Origin: Actinomycetota bacterium
GTDB lineage: Bacteria; Actinomycetota; Actinomycetes; Nanopelagicales; Nanopelagicaceae
Length of the DNA stretch: 55,935 nt
Reading direction: 5' to 3'
Assembly (NCBI GenBank): GCA_003151395.1
Contig: PLXJ01000015.1
Location: 59,265-115,199, forward strand
The translations under genes and the position numbers were made by a program. The stretch's first letter is position 1, and each line of letters opens with the position of its first letter. Positions 8,445 through 15,929 of this stretch are shown piece after piece. The notes beneath the pieces were generated by a model. The model saw nothing but the letters and a program-made list of their open reading frames with translations. It made no database searches and had not been told where the DNA came from.

Positions 8445-8810
8445 GGGGGTGAACGGTCTCGACTTTAGATGTTGAGGCAGAGGAAGCGGGCCGAGGAAGC
8501 CGGGATGATCTCGTTAACCAATAACCCTGGCAAAACTATAAGCGCCAGTACAACTGCCGCTGATTTCTCACTCGCTGCTTAAGCGATAGAAATCCGTTAG
8601 ACCGAGTGCGCCTTCGACTCGGAACCTAGCGTCGCTAGAGGGCTTACCTTGATGCAATGTTGTAGGTGCATCCGGGGAAATTAACTACAAATGAGTTCGT
8701 TGGCTACATGTTCGCGTGAGAGTCAGGACTGAGAAAGCGTTTAGCGGACTACGCCCGTAGAAGCTCTGTGTCAGTGCTAGAGGACCCGGGTTCGATTCCC
8801 GGCACCTCCA
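8445..8810 (+). ncRNA. ssrA: Transfer-messenger RNA (tmRNA)
   Basis: The 5' end GGGGGTGAACGGTCTCGACT and the 3' end GGACCCGGGTTCGATTCCCGG-CACCTCC-A are classic tmRNA; GGGGGTG (8445-8451) pairs with CACCTCC (8803-8809) as the acceptor stem with one G-U. The resume codon is GCC 8544, directly after ATAAGC as in mycobacterial tmRNA, giving the tag ASTTAADFSLAA and stop TAA 8580-8582. The tag ends in the LAA degron expected for ClpXP. The genomic base triplet after the discriminator A is CGG, so the CCA tail is not encoded and must be added. About 366 nt mature length. Confidence 0.95.
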
Positions 8811-8819
8811 CGGTGCACC

Positions 8820-8846
8820 ATCCCTCGCATAAAATGTGCGGGGGAT
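8820..8846 (+). terminator. Hairpin downstream of ssrA
   Basis: ATCCCTCGCA (8820-8829) pairs with TGCGGGGGAT (8837-8846), ten pairs including one U-G, seven-base loop. It starts ten bases after the tmRNA 3' end. No strong T-run follows, so termination strength is uncertain. Confidence 0.5.
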
Positions 8847-8918
8847 AGTGATCTCCTTATTTAAATGGCTCAAACTATCGAGGCGGAACGGAAATGGAAC
8901 CACGATGGCAAGATCCGA

Positions 8919-8976
8919 GGGAGAAGTTGAGGGAGCAGGAGAAGTTGAGGGAGCAGGAGAAGTTGAGCGAGCAGAA
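8919..8976 (+). repeat. 18-base tandem repeat upstream of the NUDIX gene
   Basis: About two and a half to three copies of a unit close to GGAGAAGTTGAGGGAGCA. The 18-base length keeps reading frame, so if translation begins at ATG 8905 it encodes GEVEGA repeats; if it begins at 9013 it is untranslated leader. Confidence 0.8.
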
Positions 8977-9012
8977 GGGGTGACTCCAACAGCTTCTGCG
9001 GAGGAAAAAGGA

Positions 9013-9495
9013 ATGGCAGAAGAAGCGCTGGTCCGAAAAACCTCTCGAGTATTGTTGATCGATGCCACAGGAAGAACTTTGCTATTTAGAAGCCTCTCCG
9101 AAACCACGGGTGAATCCTTTTGGTATCCCCCAGGAGGTGGAGTGGAGGGGGGAGAGGATTATGAAGAAGCAGCTAGAAGAGAAATATTCGAAGAAACTGG
9201 GATTGCAGAGTTAGTGAATTTAACAACGTTTGGCTCTCGGCGGAGCAGTTTCATATTTAATAAAGTCCCTACAATCTTTGAGGAAATTTGGTTTTATGCG
9301 ACGGTGCCAACCCAAGATATAGATGTAACCGGATTTACTGAATTTGAGAAATCTAACGTCATTGAATCCAAATGGTGGACCCTAGAAGAGATGCTTAAGG
9401 GCGTGGGTCGATTGGTCCCAACCAACTTGCCGGATTTACTCGGTGAATATCTGAGCAGCGGGCAATTGGAAGGCTTTCGGGAGCTTCCAATTTAA
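9013..9495 (+). CDS. NUDIX hydrolase
   Basis: 160 residues from ATG 9013. The Nudix box is complete: GGGVEGGEDYEEAARREIFEETGI fits G-x5-E-x7-R-E-U-x-E-E-x-G-U, so it should hydrolyse a nucleoside diphosphate linked to another moiety; substrate unknown. Start choice: ATG 9013 has GGAGG (9000-9004) eight bases upstream and begins right before the fold. The frame is open to GTG 8836, but that lies inside the ssrA hairpin; ATG 8905 is the other option and would add a Gly/Glu-rich repeat (GEVEGA units). The last codons FRELPI and stop are unit 1 of a following repeat. Confidence 0.85.
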   Translation: MAEEALVRKTSRVLLIDATGRTLLFRSLSETTGESFWYPPGGGVEGGEDYEEAARREIFEETGIAELVNLTTFGSRRSSFIFNKVPTIFEEIWFYATVPTQDIDVTGFTEFEKSNVIESKWWTLEEMLKGVGRLVPTNLPDLLGEYLSSGQLEGFRELPI

Positions 9496-9545
9496 TTCGG
9501 GAGCCTTCAACATGGTTCGGGAGCCTTCAACATGGTTCAGGAGCC
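9476..9545 (+). repeat. 20-base tandem repeat at the NUDIX 3' end
   Basis: Identical units TTCGGGAGCCTTCAACATGG at 9496-9515 and 9516-9535, a partial copy from 9536 (TTCAGGAGCC), and a diverged first copy 9476-9495 that is the coding end of the NUDIX gene including its TAA stop. Confidence 0.9.
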
Positions 9546-9603
9546 TCATCGGAGTGGGAGCTTTCAACACGACAGGAATGGGTATTGAAGTGTGAGTTTT
9601 CGC

Positions 9604-9609
9604 TAGAGT
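9604..9609 (+). promoter_or_regulatory. -10 box of a leaderless SDR promoter
   Basis: TAGAGT, six bases, then ATG 9616. No Shine-Dalgarno precedes the start. Confidence 0.5.
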
Positions 9610-9615
9610 TGGAAA

Positions 9616-10398
9616 ATGGTTGGAACGGAAATTTTCTCTCTCAATGGGAAATGTGCGGTAATTACTGGTGCGGGTGGAGCAATTGGTTCGACAATTGCTA
9701 AAGCGCTTTCTGCAGCGGGAGCCAAGGTCTTCTTGCAAGATGTTAACCGCGCGGGAATCACAGCGGTTACAGCAGAAATAATGGCCGCCGGTGGGATCGC
9801 CTTCGAATTTGTCAGTGATCTTTCGGATGTTACGACTTTAGAGCCGATGATTTCTACAGCCGCTGCACAATTGGGCGGGATAGATATTTTGATTAATTGT
9901 GCGGGCATTAATCGTCGTAAACCAATCACAGAAGTCACCCACGAAGATTTTGACACTATTGTCGCGGTGAACATGAAGGCGGTTTTCTTTGTTTCGCAAG
10001 CGGTTTATCCGTTTATGAAGATGCGAGGCGGAGGTAGCATCGTGAACATCAGTTCCATTACATCTCGATACAGTTTTGCCATGGGCTCTGTCTATGCGGC
10101 GACAAAGGCCTCGATCTCTTCCATGGCTAGATCTTTTTCCCGGGAATGGGTATCGGAGGGAATACGCGTCAATTCCATCGAGCCTGGTTATGTAAAAACT
10201 GAATTTACGCGTCCGGTATGGGATGAACCCCACCGCGCCGAATGGTTTAAGAGATTTGTGCCGATGGGCCGACTCGCAAATCCCGAGGAAATTGTTGGAG
10301 CCGTTCTCTATCTGGCGAGCGATGCCTCTTCCTACGTTACTGGACAGAGCATTGTCATCGACGGGGGATTGACTAGTGGCGGAGATTTCGACAGGTAG
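9616..10398 (+). CDS. SDR-family NAD(P)-dependent oxidoreductase
   Basis: 260-residue classical short-chain dehydrogenase. Rossmann motif TGAGGAIGSTIA near the N terminus, NCAG in place of NNAG, catalytic Ser in ISSITS and the Tyr-Lys pair in VYAATKAS, and the C-terminal PEEIVGAVLYLASDASSYVTG segment of the glucose-1-dehydrogenase / gluconate-5-dehydrogenase-like branch. An Asp (LQDVNRAG) at the end of beta-2 favours NAD over NADP. Substrate cannot be named. Stands alone, with a leaderless-type promoter box and 540 bases of non-coding DNA after it. Confidence 0.9.
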   Translation: MVGTEIFSLNGKCAVITGAGGAIGSTIAKALSAAGAKVFLQDVNRAGITAVTAEIMAAGGIAFEFVSDLSDVTTLEPMISTAAAQLGGIDILINCAGINRRKPITEVTHEDFDTIVAVNMKAVFFVSQAVYPFMKMRGGGSIVNISSITSRYSFAMGSVYAATKASISSMARSFSREWVSEGIRVNSIEPGYVKTEFTRPVWDEPHRAEWFKRFVPMGRLANPEEIVGAVLYLASDASSYVTGQSIVIDGGLTSGGDFDR

Positions 10399-10939
10399 AA
10401 GTGCTATTTCGAATAAGTTTTGAAAAATCGGAGGTAGCTCCGGAGAAATTGGTTAGTTGGATTTCTTAAGAGTCCTAGTGAGCCAGGGGCAGTAAAGACC
10501 ACCTGTCACCCTTTTGACGATTTTATTCAAACTTCGACATCCGCAATAGTCAACCTGACTTGTAATCCCAAGTTGCGTTCGGGCGTGCATAACCCTTCGG
10601 AGTTAAACGTGAGAGCCTGTTACCGCGAAGTTCTACACTACCGAAACCTTTGGAGCTCACCGCGGTGTCCATCGATACTTTTGCGAATCTCATTGAGGAA
10701 CAGGGAGCCCGATACAAAAAAGTTCTCGGATTCTGATAATGGTTATGTGACGAGGTAAGACGAAAAAAGTGGGAATTTTGATGCGAATCCTCAGGTGGCA
10801 ATGACTCGTAGCCAATCAATAGAAGATAGCAAAAATTTCGTAAGGAGTTAGCGAGGCATTTGGCAATTTTCTTATTGCGCAAGTCGACTTTTGCCGATAA
10901 ATTAAAAAATACCTTAGTCGCCTTGGACAATTGTAAAAT
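10399..10939. other. 540-base stretch without a credible gene
   Basis: Small open frames exist on both strands (10573-10758 plus; 10550-10930 minus) but show no recognisable protein features, ribosome binding site or codon pattern. A ten-base perfect palindrome CACCGCGGTG lies at 10658-10667 and a TAAAAT box at 10934-10939 touches the start codon of the next gene. I see no RNA gene with confidence; it could be a decayed gene or hold an unrecognised small RNA. Confidence 0.5.
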
Positions 10940-11722
10940 GTGAATAAGAATGGTGGCGGAAAATTGGAAGTCGTCGTCGCCCGTATTGGTTTAACTGCAA
11001 GAGGAATCGTCTACATTTTAATTGGCTTTCTTGCCTATCTCGTCGCCACTGGCTCACGAGCAGAAATTGACCAAGGAAGCGTACTTGACCAGTTACTACT
11101 TCGACCTGGAGGCAGGTTAATGGTAGGTCTAGTCGCCATTGGATTCGCATGCTACGCGCTATGGCGACTATTTGAAGCTGGCTTCGGAGTCACGGGTGAA
11201 AAAAAAGGAGTGAGATTTCGATTGATCTCATTAGTTCGCGGATTAATTTACGCCTCGCTCACCTTGACTGCGATTTCTATTTTTACTGGTTCGCGCCAAC
11301 GCCAGAGTACTCAACAACGAGGTTACGTAATAGACGTTTTGTCGAAGCCGGGCGGGCGCGCGGCGCTTGGTCTTTTAGGAATTATTGTTGTGGCGGTAGG
11401 TTTAACTGGCTTGAGCGATGGCCTGAATACGAAGTTTATGCACAGTTTTCAAGGGGCAAAACTTTCCGCAGTTACACGGATTTGGATTTGTCGCCTGGGA
11501 AGAATTGGAATTAGTGCTCGAGGATTCGTCTTTGCCATTGTGGGAGTTTTACTTATTTACGCCGCATGGACTCGAAATGCGACAAAGGCAACAGGGTTGG
11601 ATGGAGCACTGAAGTCTCTTCGGAATCAGCCATTTGGCGGACCTTTACTCGGTTTAGTTGCATCAGGATTAGTAATTTTTGGAATCTATGGACTTGCCGA
11701 AGCCCGTTACCGTCAAATCTAA
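10940..11722 (+). CDS. DUF1206 membrane protein
   Basis: 260 residues built from three similar two-helix units, each opening with a pattern like ARIGLTARGIVYILIG (about 13, 100 and 185; third copy CRLGRIGISARGFVFAIVG) and containing a PGGR/PFGG turn before the second helix. This is the DUF1206 repeat family of actinobacterial and other membrane proteins; function unknown. Start GTG 10940 lacks a Shine-Dalgarno and overlaps a TAAAAT box, so the start is not certain. Followed by a lipid-phosphatase gene 43 bases downstream, possibly the same transcript. Confidence 0.85.
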   Translation: MNKNGGGKLEVVVARIGLTARGIVYILIGFLAYLVATGSRAEIDQGSVLDQLLLRPGGRLMVGLVAIGFACYALWRLFEAGFGVTGEKKGVRFRLISLVRGLIYASLTLTAISIFTGSRQRQSTQQRGYVIDVLSKPGGRAALGLLGIIVVAVGLTGLSDGLNTKFMHSFQGAKLSAVTRIWICRLGRIGISARGFVFAIVGVLLIYAAWTRNATKATGLDGALKSLRNQPFGGPLLGLVASGLVIFGIYGLAEARYRQI

Positions 11723-11765
11723 TTCAAGAATACCCCACAGCATTTCCTGGATGAAGGGATAGTAA

Positions 11766-12464
11766 ATGAAACTGCAGAAGTTGGATAAGAGATTAATTGC
11801 TTCAAAGCTTGTCGTTGGAGCCATTGGGCTCTGGGGCTTGCTCTCCCTTATAGGTCTCCTTATTCGACACTTCCTTGATTACAGTCGGATTGGAACGTGG
11901 GATCGAAGCGTTGAAGTTTGGTTTGCGGCACATCGGCGCGGATCTCTAAATACGTTCACCTCTTATGCGAACGCGCTTGGAGGTACGTGGTCCGTCATTG
12001 GATTAGTAGTTGTCATCGTAATTATTTTTCGTTGGCGATTGGGAAGGTGGTACGAATCCGGTGTCATCCTTACTGCAATGGTTGGAGAGGTAACCATCTT
12101 TCTGGCGGTGACATTCACAGTCCAGCGTGTACGCCCAAATGTAATTAAGTTGGATAAATCACCTCCGACTTTAAGTTATCCTTCAGGGCATACCGCGGCT
12201 GCAGTGGCTCTATACGGAGGAGTAGCTGTTATCTTGATTTTTATCTACGGTCGAACTTGGAAAACCACCTTGGTCGCAGTTTTTCTTTTTTCGCTACCGA
12301 TTACAGTCGGATTGTCCCGTCTCTATCGTGGAATGCATTATCCAACCGATGTTCTCGCGGGTGCCTTAGGAGGAGGACTATGGCTCTCATTGGTCATTGG
12401 GTTGCTTCTTCCTAGAGAAGTGAGGTCGAAGTACAGGCAAGATAGATCATTGGCACTCACATAA
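11766..12464 (+). CDS. PAP2-family phosphatase
   Basis: 232-residue polytopic membrane phosphatase. The three PAP2 motifs are present: VQRVRP (motif 1), PSGHTAA (motif 2) and SRLYRGMHYPTDVLAG (motif 3, with the catalytic His). Likely substrates are phosphatidic acid, PG-phosphate or undecaprenyl pyrophosphate, with the active site facing outward; sequence does not decide between them. AAGGGA ribosome binding site before ATG 11766. A second PAP2 gene overlaps its end, and a lipid-kinase-like gene lies convergent beyond that. Confidence 0.92.
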   Translation: MKLQKLDKRLIASKLVVGAIGLWGLLSLIGLLIRHFLDYSRIGTWDRSVEVWFAAHRRGSLNTFTSYANALGGTWSVIGLVVVIVIIFRWRLGRWYESGVILTAMVGEVTIFLAVTFTVQRVRPNVIKLDKSPPTLSYPSGHTAAAVALYGGVAVILIFIYGRTWKTTLVAVFLFSLPITVGLSRLYRGMHYPTDVLAGALGGGLWLSLVIGLLLPREVRSKYRQDRSLALT

Positions 12465-13171
12465 AAGACGACGCCCCCAAAGTCGCCGCTGGGCGAACAG
12501 TATTTACTCCTGTTAATTGCCTTGTCGTAGCGATCATCGCAGGGCTCTCCTTTGCGCTCCTCTCTATTTGGATCACCGGGCAAGGAAAAACAAGCGATGG
12601 TCTGGATCAAACAATTCATGACTGGGTGATCTCACATCGAAATTCCGCAAATATTCAATTTGCCCGGGGAGTTACTTGGGGAGGTGTCACCCAAATTGCC
12701 TTGCCGATCCTCATAATTGTTGGAGTTCTTGCAACCGAAGCTGGACACACTCTCACACGCCGTCTCAAATCCGGCGTCCTGATTGCACTGGTTGCGAGCG
12801 TCGGTGCCTATTTTGGCCTTCAAATCAATCACTTTGAAGGGCGAGTGCGCCCACCTATCGCTGATTGGGCGGGAACGGCGGGGGGGCCCTCATTTCCATC
12901 TGGCCATACGACAGTTGCCTCACTGTTTGCAGCCTCTTGTGCTTGGTTAATCGCGACACGAGTTCACGCGGGGAGGCCACGCGTTCTTCTCTGGACGGGT
13001 GCGGTGCTTTATGCAGTTGCTGTCGGGTTCTCAAGAATTTGGTTGGGAGTGCACTGGCCCACGGATGTGGTTGGAGGGTGGCTCTATGCACTTACCTGGT
13101 TGGCGTCAAGCGGGGCCGTAGTTTTGACGATCAGGAAGCGATGGCCCCACTCGCCGGTACGCAAATCGTGA
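12449..13171 (+). CDS. Second PAP2-family phosphatase, start codon unclear
   Basis: PAP2 motifs: NHFEGRVRPP, PSGHTTVASL and SRIWLGVHWPTDVVGG. The first canonical start in frame is GTG 12626, but the frame is open from 12446 and the upstream codons encode a PAP2-like N terminus (first membrane helix CLVVAIIAGLSFALLSIWI, then DGLDQTIHDWVISHR). No ATG, GTG or TTG occurs in that upstream part, so translation may use ATT 12449, another rare start such as CTG 12602, or a -1 shift from the preceding gene. I give the extended limits; the minimal reading is 12626-13171 (181 residues). The end overlaps the convergent kinase gene by 41 bases. Confidence 0.75.
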   Translation: MGTHIKDDAPKVAAGRTVFTPVNCLVVAIIAGLSFALLSIWITGQGKTSDGLDQTIHDWVISHRNSANIQFARGVTWGGVTQIALPILIIVGVLATEAGHTLTRRLKSGVLIALVASVGAYFGLQINHFEGRVRPPIADWAGTAGGPSFPSGHTTVASLFAASCAWLIATRVHAGRPRVLLWTGAVLYAVAVGFSRIWLGVHWPTDVVGGWLYALTWLASSGAVVLTIRKRWPHSPVRKS

Positions 13172-14024
13172 TGGAAGAAGGATGGACTTTGATATGCATT
13201 TTTTTTACCGCTTTGCGGTCGCTTCCATCAATTTCATAGGGGAATTTCCTGCCGAACGTGAATCGAAATTCTTTTCCATTGGTGAGTTTAACGAATGGTG
13301 ATTTTTCCGCCTTCCCCTGAGTGACGCGTCCAAGAGTTCTGGCCCAATCGACAGGGTTTTTTGCCGTGACGACAGCAAGTTCAAGTATTCCGTCATCTGG
13401 TTTTGCTTCCTTAAAGACTTCAATACCTCCCATGCCTTTGCTGACATTGCCAACAAGGACGCACGAAACCTTTCCTTTGAAAAACTGTTCTCCATCCACC
13501 TCAATTATCGCCTTAACCCGACGTGCGCTGAGGTTCTTAGTCCCAGAGTAAAAATATGCTAATCGGCCAATCAAATCTTTCAACTTAACGCTCGCCTCTT
13601 TGATTACGAATGCGTCAAATCCCGTGCCAGCCATAACAGCGAAGTGTTCACCGTTATATGAGCCAGTATCCAGTTTCCGCCGCGTTCCTTGCAATCCTAT
13701 GGATACTGCCTTTGAAATATCATTTGGAATATTTAGATTTCCAGCCAAAAGATTGGCAGTACCGGCAGGAAGAATTGCAATTACAGCTTTGGTTTCGACG
13801 AGTGCATTGATGCACATTTGTACTGTCCCATCGCCACCCCATATGAAGATAACATCGGCACTATTTGATAATGCGAGACGAGCATATTTCGGGGCTTCTC
13901 CACTTGATTCAATTTCATACCACAGCGGTTCGGCATAGCCTGCCCGCGCTAAAGTTTCACGGAGTTCGGTTAGTCCGCCGCCTAGATTTTTGTTGGCATG
14001 TGCTATGACCGCTACATTTCCCAT
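13131..14024 (-). CDS. Diacylglycerol/lipid kinase family protein
   Basis: 297 residues of the DagK/YegS lipid-kinase family. The nucleotide-binding motif IFIWGGDGTVQMCINAL is in the N-terminal domain, followed by ILPAGTANLLAGNL and the C-terminal beta-sandwich (KAIIEVDGEQFFKG, KPDDGILELAVV). Likely phosphorylates diacylglycerol or a similar lipid with ATP. GAGG ribosome binding site eight bases before ATG 14024. It faces two PAP2 phosphatases, which catalyse the reverse type of reaction, so the group may balance phosphatidate and diacylglycerol (inference). Confidence 0.9.
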   Translation of the reverse strand: MGNVAVIAHANKNLGGGLTELRETLARAGYAEPLWYEIESSGEAPKYARLALSNSADVIFIWGGDGTVQMCINALVETKAVIAILPAGTANLLAGNLNIPNDISKAVSIGLQGTRRKLDTGSYNGEHFAVMAGTGFDAFVIKEASVKLKDLIGRLAYFYSGTKNLSARRVKAIIEVDGEQFFKGKVSCVLVGNVSKGMGGIEVFKEAKPDDGILELAVVTAKNPVDWARTLGRVTQGKAEKSPFVKLTNGKEFRFTFGRKFPYEIDGSDRKAVKKMHIKVHPSSITICVPASGAIAS

Positions 14025-14189
14025 GAATTTACCTCGTCTACTTTAATTTGGATACTTGGCTGTCTTACCGGTAAAAACCTGTTCGGTCGTGAACGGTGAG
14101 GTAGGACAGTAGATAAGAAAGGAGTTAGATGCATCCGGTCATTAATTCGACTCGATTCTAAAGTGAAGTGGGTTAAGGGCATTTAGAAG

Positions 14190-14233
14190 AATTCCCTAAG
14201 TGTTCTATTAAATAATCAAACACTTAGGGAATT
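14190..14233 (-). terminator. Long perfect hairpin after the alcohol dehydrogenase
   Basis: AATTCCCTAAGTGTT (14190-14204) is the exact reverse complement of 14219-14233: a 15-base stem with a 14-base AT-rich loop. It begins 26 bases past the stop of the minus-strand dehydrogenase. The run after it is only mildly T-rich. Confidence 0.65.
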
Positions 14234-14259
14234 TCACAGACCCGCAGCGAATTTTTGGA

Positions 14260-15315
14260 TTAGCGGGAGATAATTACTTTGAGTGCCTTGGTTTCAGCAG
14301 CTCGTGCAAAGGTGTCATATGCATCGAGGAACTGATCGAAGGTGAAGTGATGCGTCGCCATCTTCTTGACTGGCAATTTCTTGCTTTCAACTAACTTTAG
14401 AAGCATCGGGGTGGTGTTTGTGTTTACCAATCCCATGCTTATCCAGATATTGTGAATCCAGAGATTTTCAAGATGCAACTGCACTGGTTTCCCGTGAACA
14501 CCAATATTTGCAACATGTCCCCCTGGGCGAACGATTTCGGTTGCCATTGTGAAGGTATCGGGTACTCCAACTGCCTCAATTGCTACATCAACGCCTGCTC
14601 CATCGGTAAGAGCCATAACACTCTTCTTCCAATCGGCGGTTCCAGAGAGAACCGTATCGGTCGCTCCAAATTCTCGTGATTTTTCCAGGCGATTGGCATC
14701 CAAATCAATTGCAATGATTCTTGCTGCCCCGTAAAAACCTGTTGTTGCCATTGCGGCCAAACCTACTGGTCCTGCACCAATGACGGCGACGATGTCGCCA
14801 GGTTTAACTCCTCCATATTGGACTCCAATTTCGAAACCCGTAGGATAAATATCTGAAAGCATTACTCCTTCTTCGTCTGTGACACTTTCCGGTAGAAGAT
14901 AGAGTGAGTTTTCTGCATAAGGAACTCTTACATACTCTGCCTGTGTTCCATCGATGAGGTGGCCAAAGATCCACCCAATTCCTGATACACCTTCATCTCC
15001 TAGGCAGTGGGAGTAAAGCCCGATTTTGCAATTGGAACATGAGCCACACGATTTAATGCAGGAGATCAAGACTCGATCTCCAACTTTAAAGGTAGTCACC
15101 GATGAGCCAATTTCAGTGATGTGACCGACGCCTTCATGTCCGAGTATTCGACCCGGTACCACAGCTGGTACATCACCCTTAAGAATATGTAGATCGGATC
15201 CGCAAATAGTTGTTGTGTCTAAACGAACAATTACATCGGTTGGGTTTTCAATGGCAGGATCTGGAACATCGGTCCATGACTTAAGACCTGGCCCGCCGTA
15301 CACGAGAGCTTTCAT
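14260..15315 (-). CDS. Zinc-dependent alcohol dehydrogenase
   Basis: 351-residue medium-chain dehydrogenase. Catalytic zinc site CGSDLH (Cys-x2-Asp) with GHEGVGHI, structural zinc lobe CGSCSNCKIGLYSHC (Cys-x2-Cys-x2-Cys-x7-Cys), and NAD-binding VIGAGPVGLAAM. IAIDLDANRL, with an Asp at the end of beta-2, favours NAD. The family includes short-chain alcohol and formaldehyde-type dehydrogenases; substrate undetermined. Monocistronic, with the strong downstream hairpin as terminator. Confidence 0.93.
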   Translation of the reverse strand: MKALVYGGPGLKSWTDVPDPAIENPTDVIVRLDTTTICGSDLHILKGDVPAVVPGRILGHEGVGHITEIGSSVTTFKVGDRVLISCIKSCGSCSNCKIGLYSHCLGDEGVSGIGWIFGHLIDGTQAEYVRVPYAENSLYLLPESVTDEEGVMLSDIYPTGFEIGVQYGGVKPGDIVAVIGAGPVGLAAMATTGFYGAARIIAIDLDANRLEKSREFGATDTVLSGTADWKKSVMALTDGAGVDVAIEAVGVPDTFTMATEIVRPGGHVANIGVHGKPVQLHLENLWIHNIWISMGLVNTNTTPMLLKLVESKKLPVKKMATHHFTFDQFLDAYDTFARAAETKALKVIISR

Positions 15316-15481
15316 TTTGGTACTTGCCCTTCAGTATGAATGCAAAACGACTTTGCAGTTACATACTTCGCTTACGCAAAGGGAAAGTAAAGGGACTCAG
15401 ACGAATGTAAGTGAGTTGTAAGAATAGAAGTTGTGATCTCACGCACACTATGATTTTCGCGAAATAACTGATTGAAAAGTA

Positions 15482-15865
15482 TTAGTTTTGTTTTTTGAGG
15501 AGATCGCGAATTTCGCGGAGCAACACTAGATCTTCAGATTCCGGAATTGGAACAGATTCAGCGTTGGCGTGATGGCGACGTGCATTAATTCTGTTAATGG
15601 GCAGCACAATGAGGAAATAGAGAGATGCAGCAATAATCAGAAAATTGATGATTACATTGATAAAAGCAGCCCAATCAAATGCCACACCGCGAATTACAAA
15701 GGCACCTCCATGGATTCCCCCTCCGCCAATAACCTGAATCAAAGGTTGAATAAATGACTTTGTTAATTGGGTGACGATTCCAGTAAATGCTGCTCCCACG
15801 ACCACTGCAATAGCGAGGTCAATGACATTGCCGCGCATAATAAATTCTTTAAATCCCTTTAACAT
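15482..15865 (-). CDS. mscL: Large-conductance mechanosensitive channel MscL
   Basis: 127 residues, standard MscL length. N-terminal amphipathic helix and TM1 (FKEFIMRGNVIDLAIAVVVGAAF), conserved pore region, TM2 (FINVIINFLIIAASLYFLIV) and the charged C-terminal bundle helix (EDLVLLREIRDLLKKQ). Opens on membrane tension to release solutes after osmotic down-shock. AGGAG ribosome binding site upstream of ATG 15865. Confidence 0.97.
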   Translation of the reverse strand: MLKGFKEFIMRGNVIDLAIAVVVGAAFTGIVTQLTKSFIQPLIQVIGGGGIHGGAFVIRGVAFDWAAFINVIINFLIIAASLYFLIVLPINRINARRHHANAESVPIPESEDLVLLREIRDLLKKQN

Positions 15866-15929
15866 ATCGACTCCTATCGCAATTAATGATTCGAGAATAT
15901 TAACCGTTCGATTGATTTGCGTGGATATT

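Noticed and set aside
8529-8540. tmRNA tag starting at GGC-AAA-ACT or GCA-AAA
   Set aside because: GCA at 8530 is followed by an early TAA in its frame; the ATAAGC-GCC context shared with mycobacterial tmRNA places the resume codon at 8544.
10550-10930. 126-codon minus-strand frame in the 540-base gap
   Set aside because: No membrane, motif or family signal, no clear start signal, and homopolymer-rich codons; the GGAGCTCACCGCGGTG piece looks like a vector polylinker but does not match one exactly.
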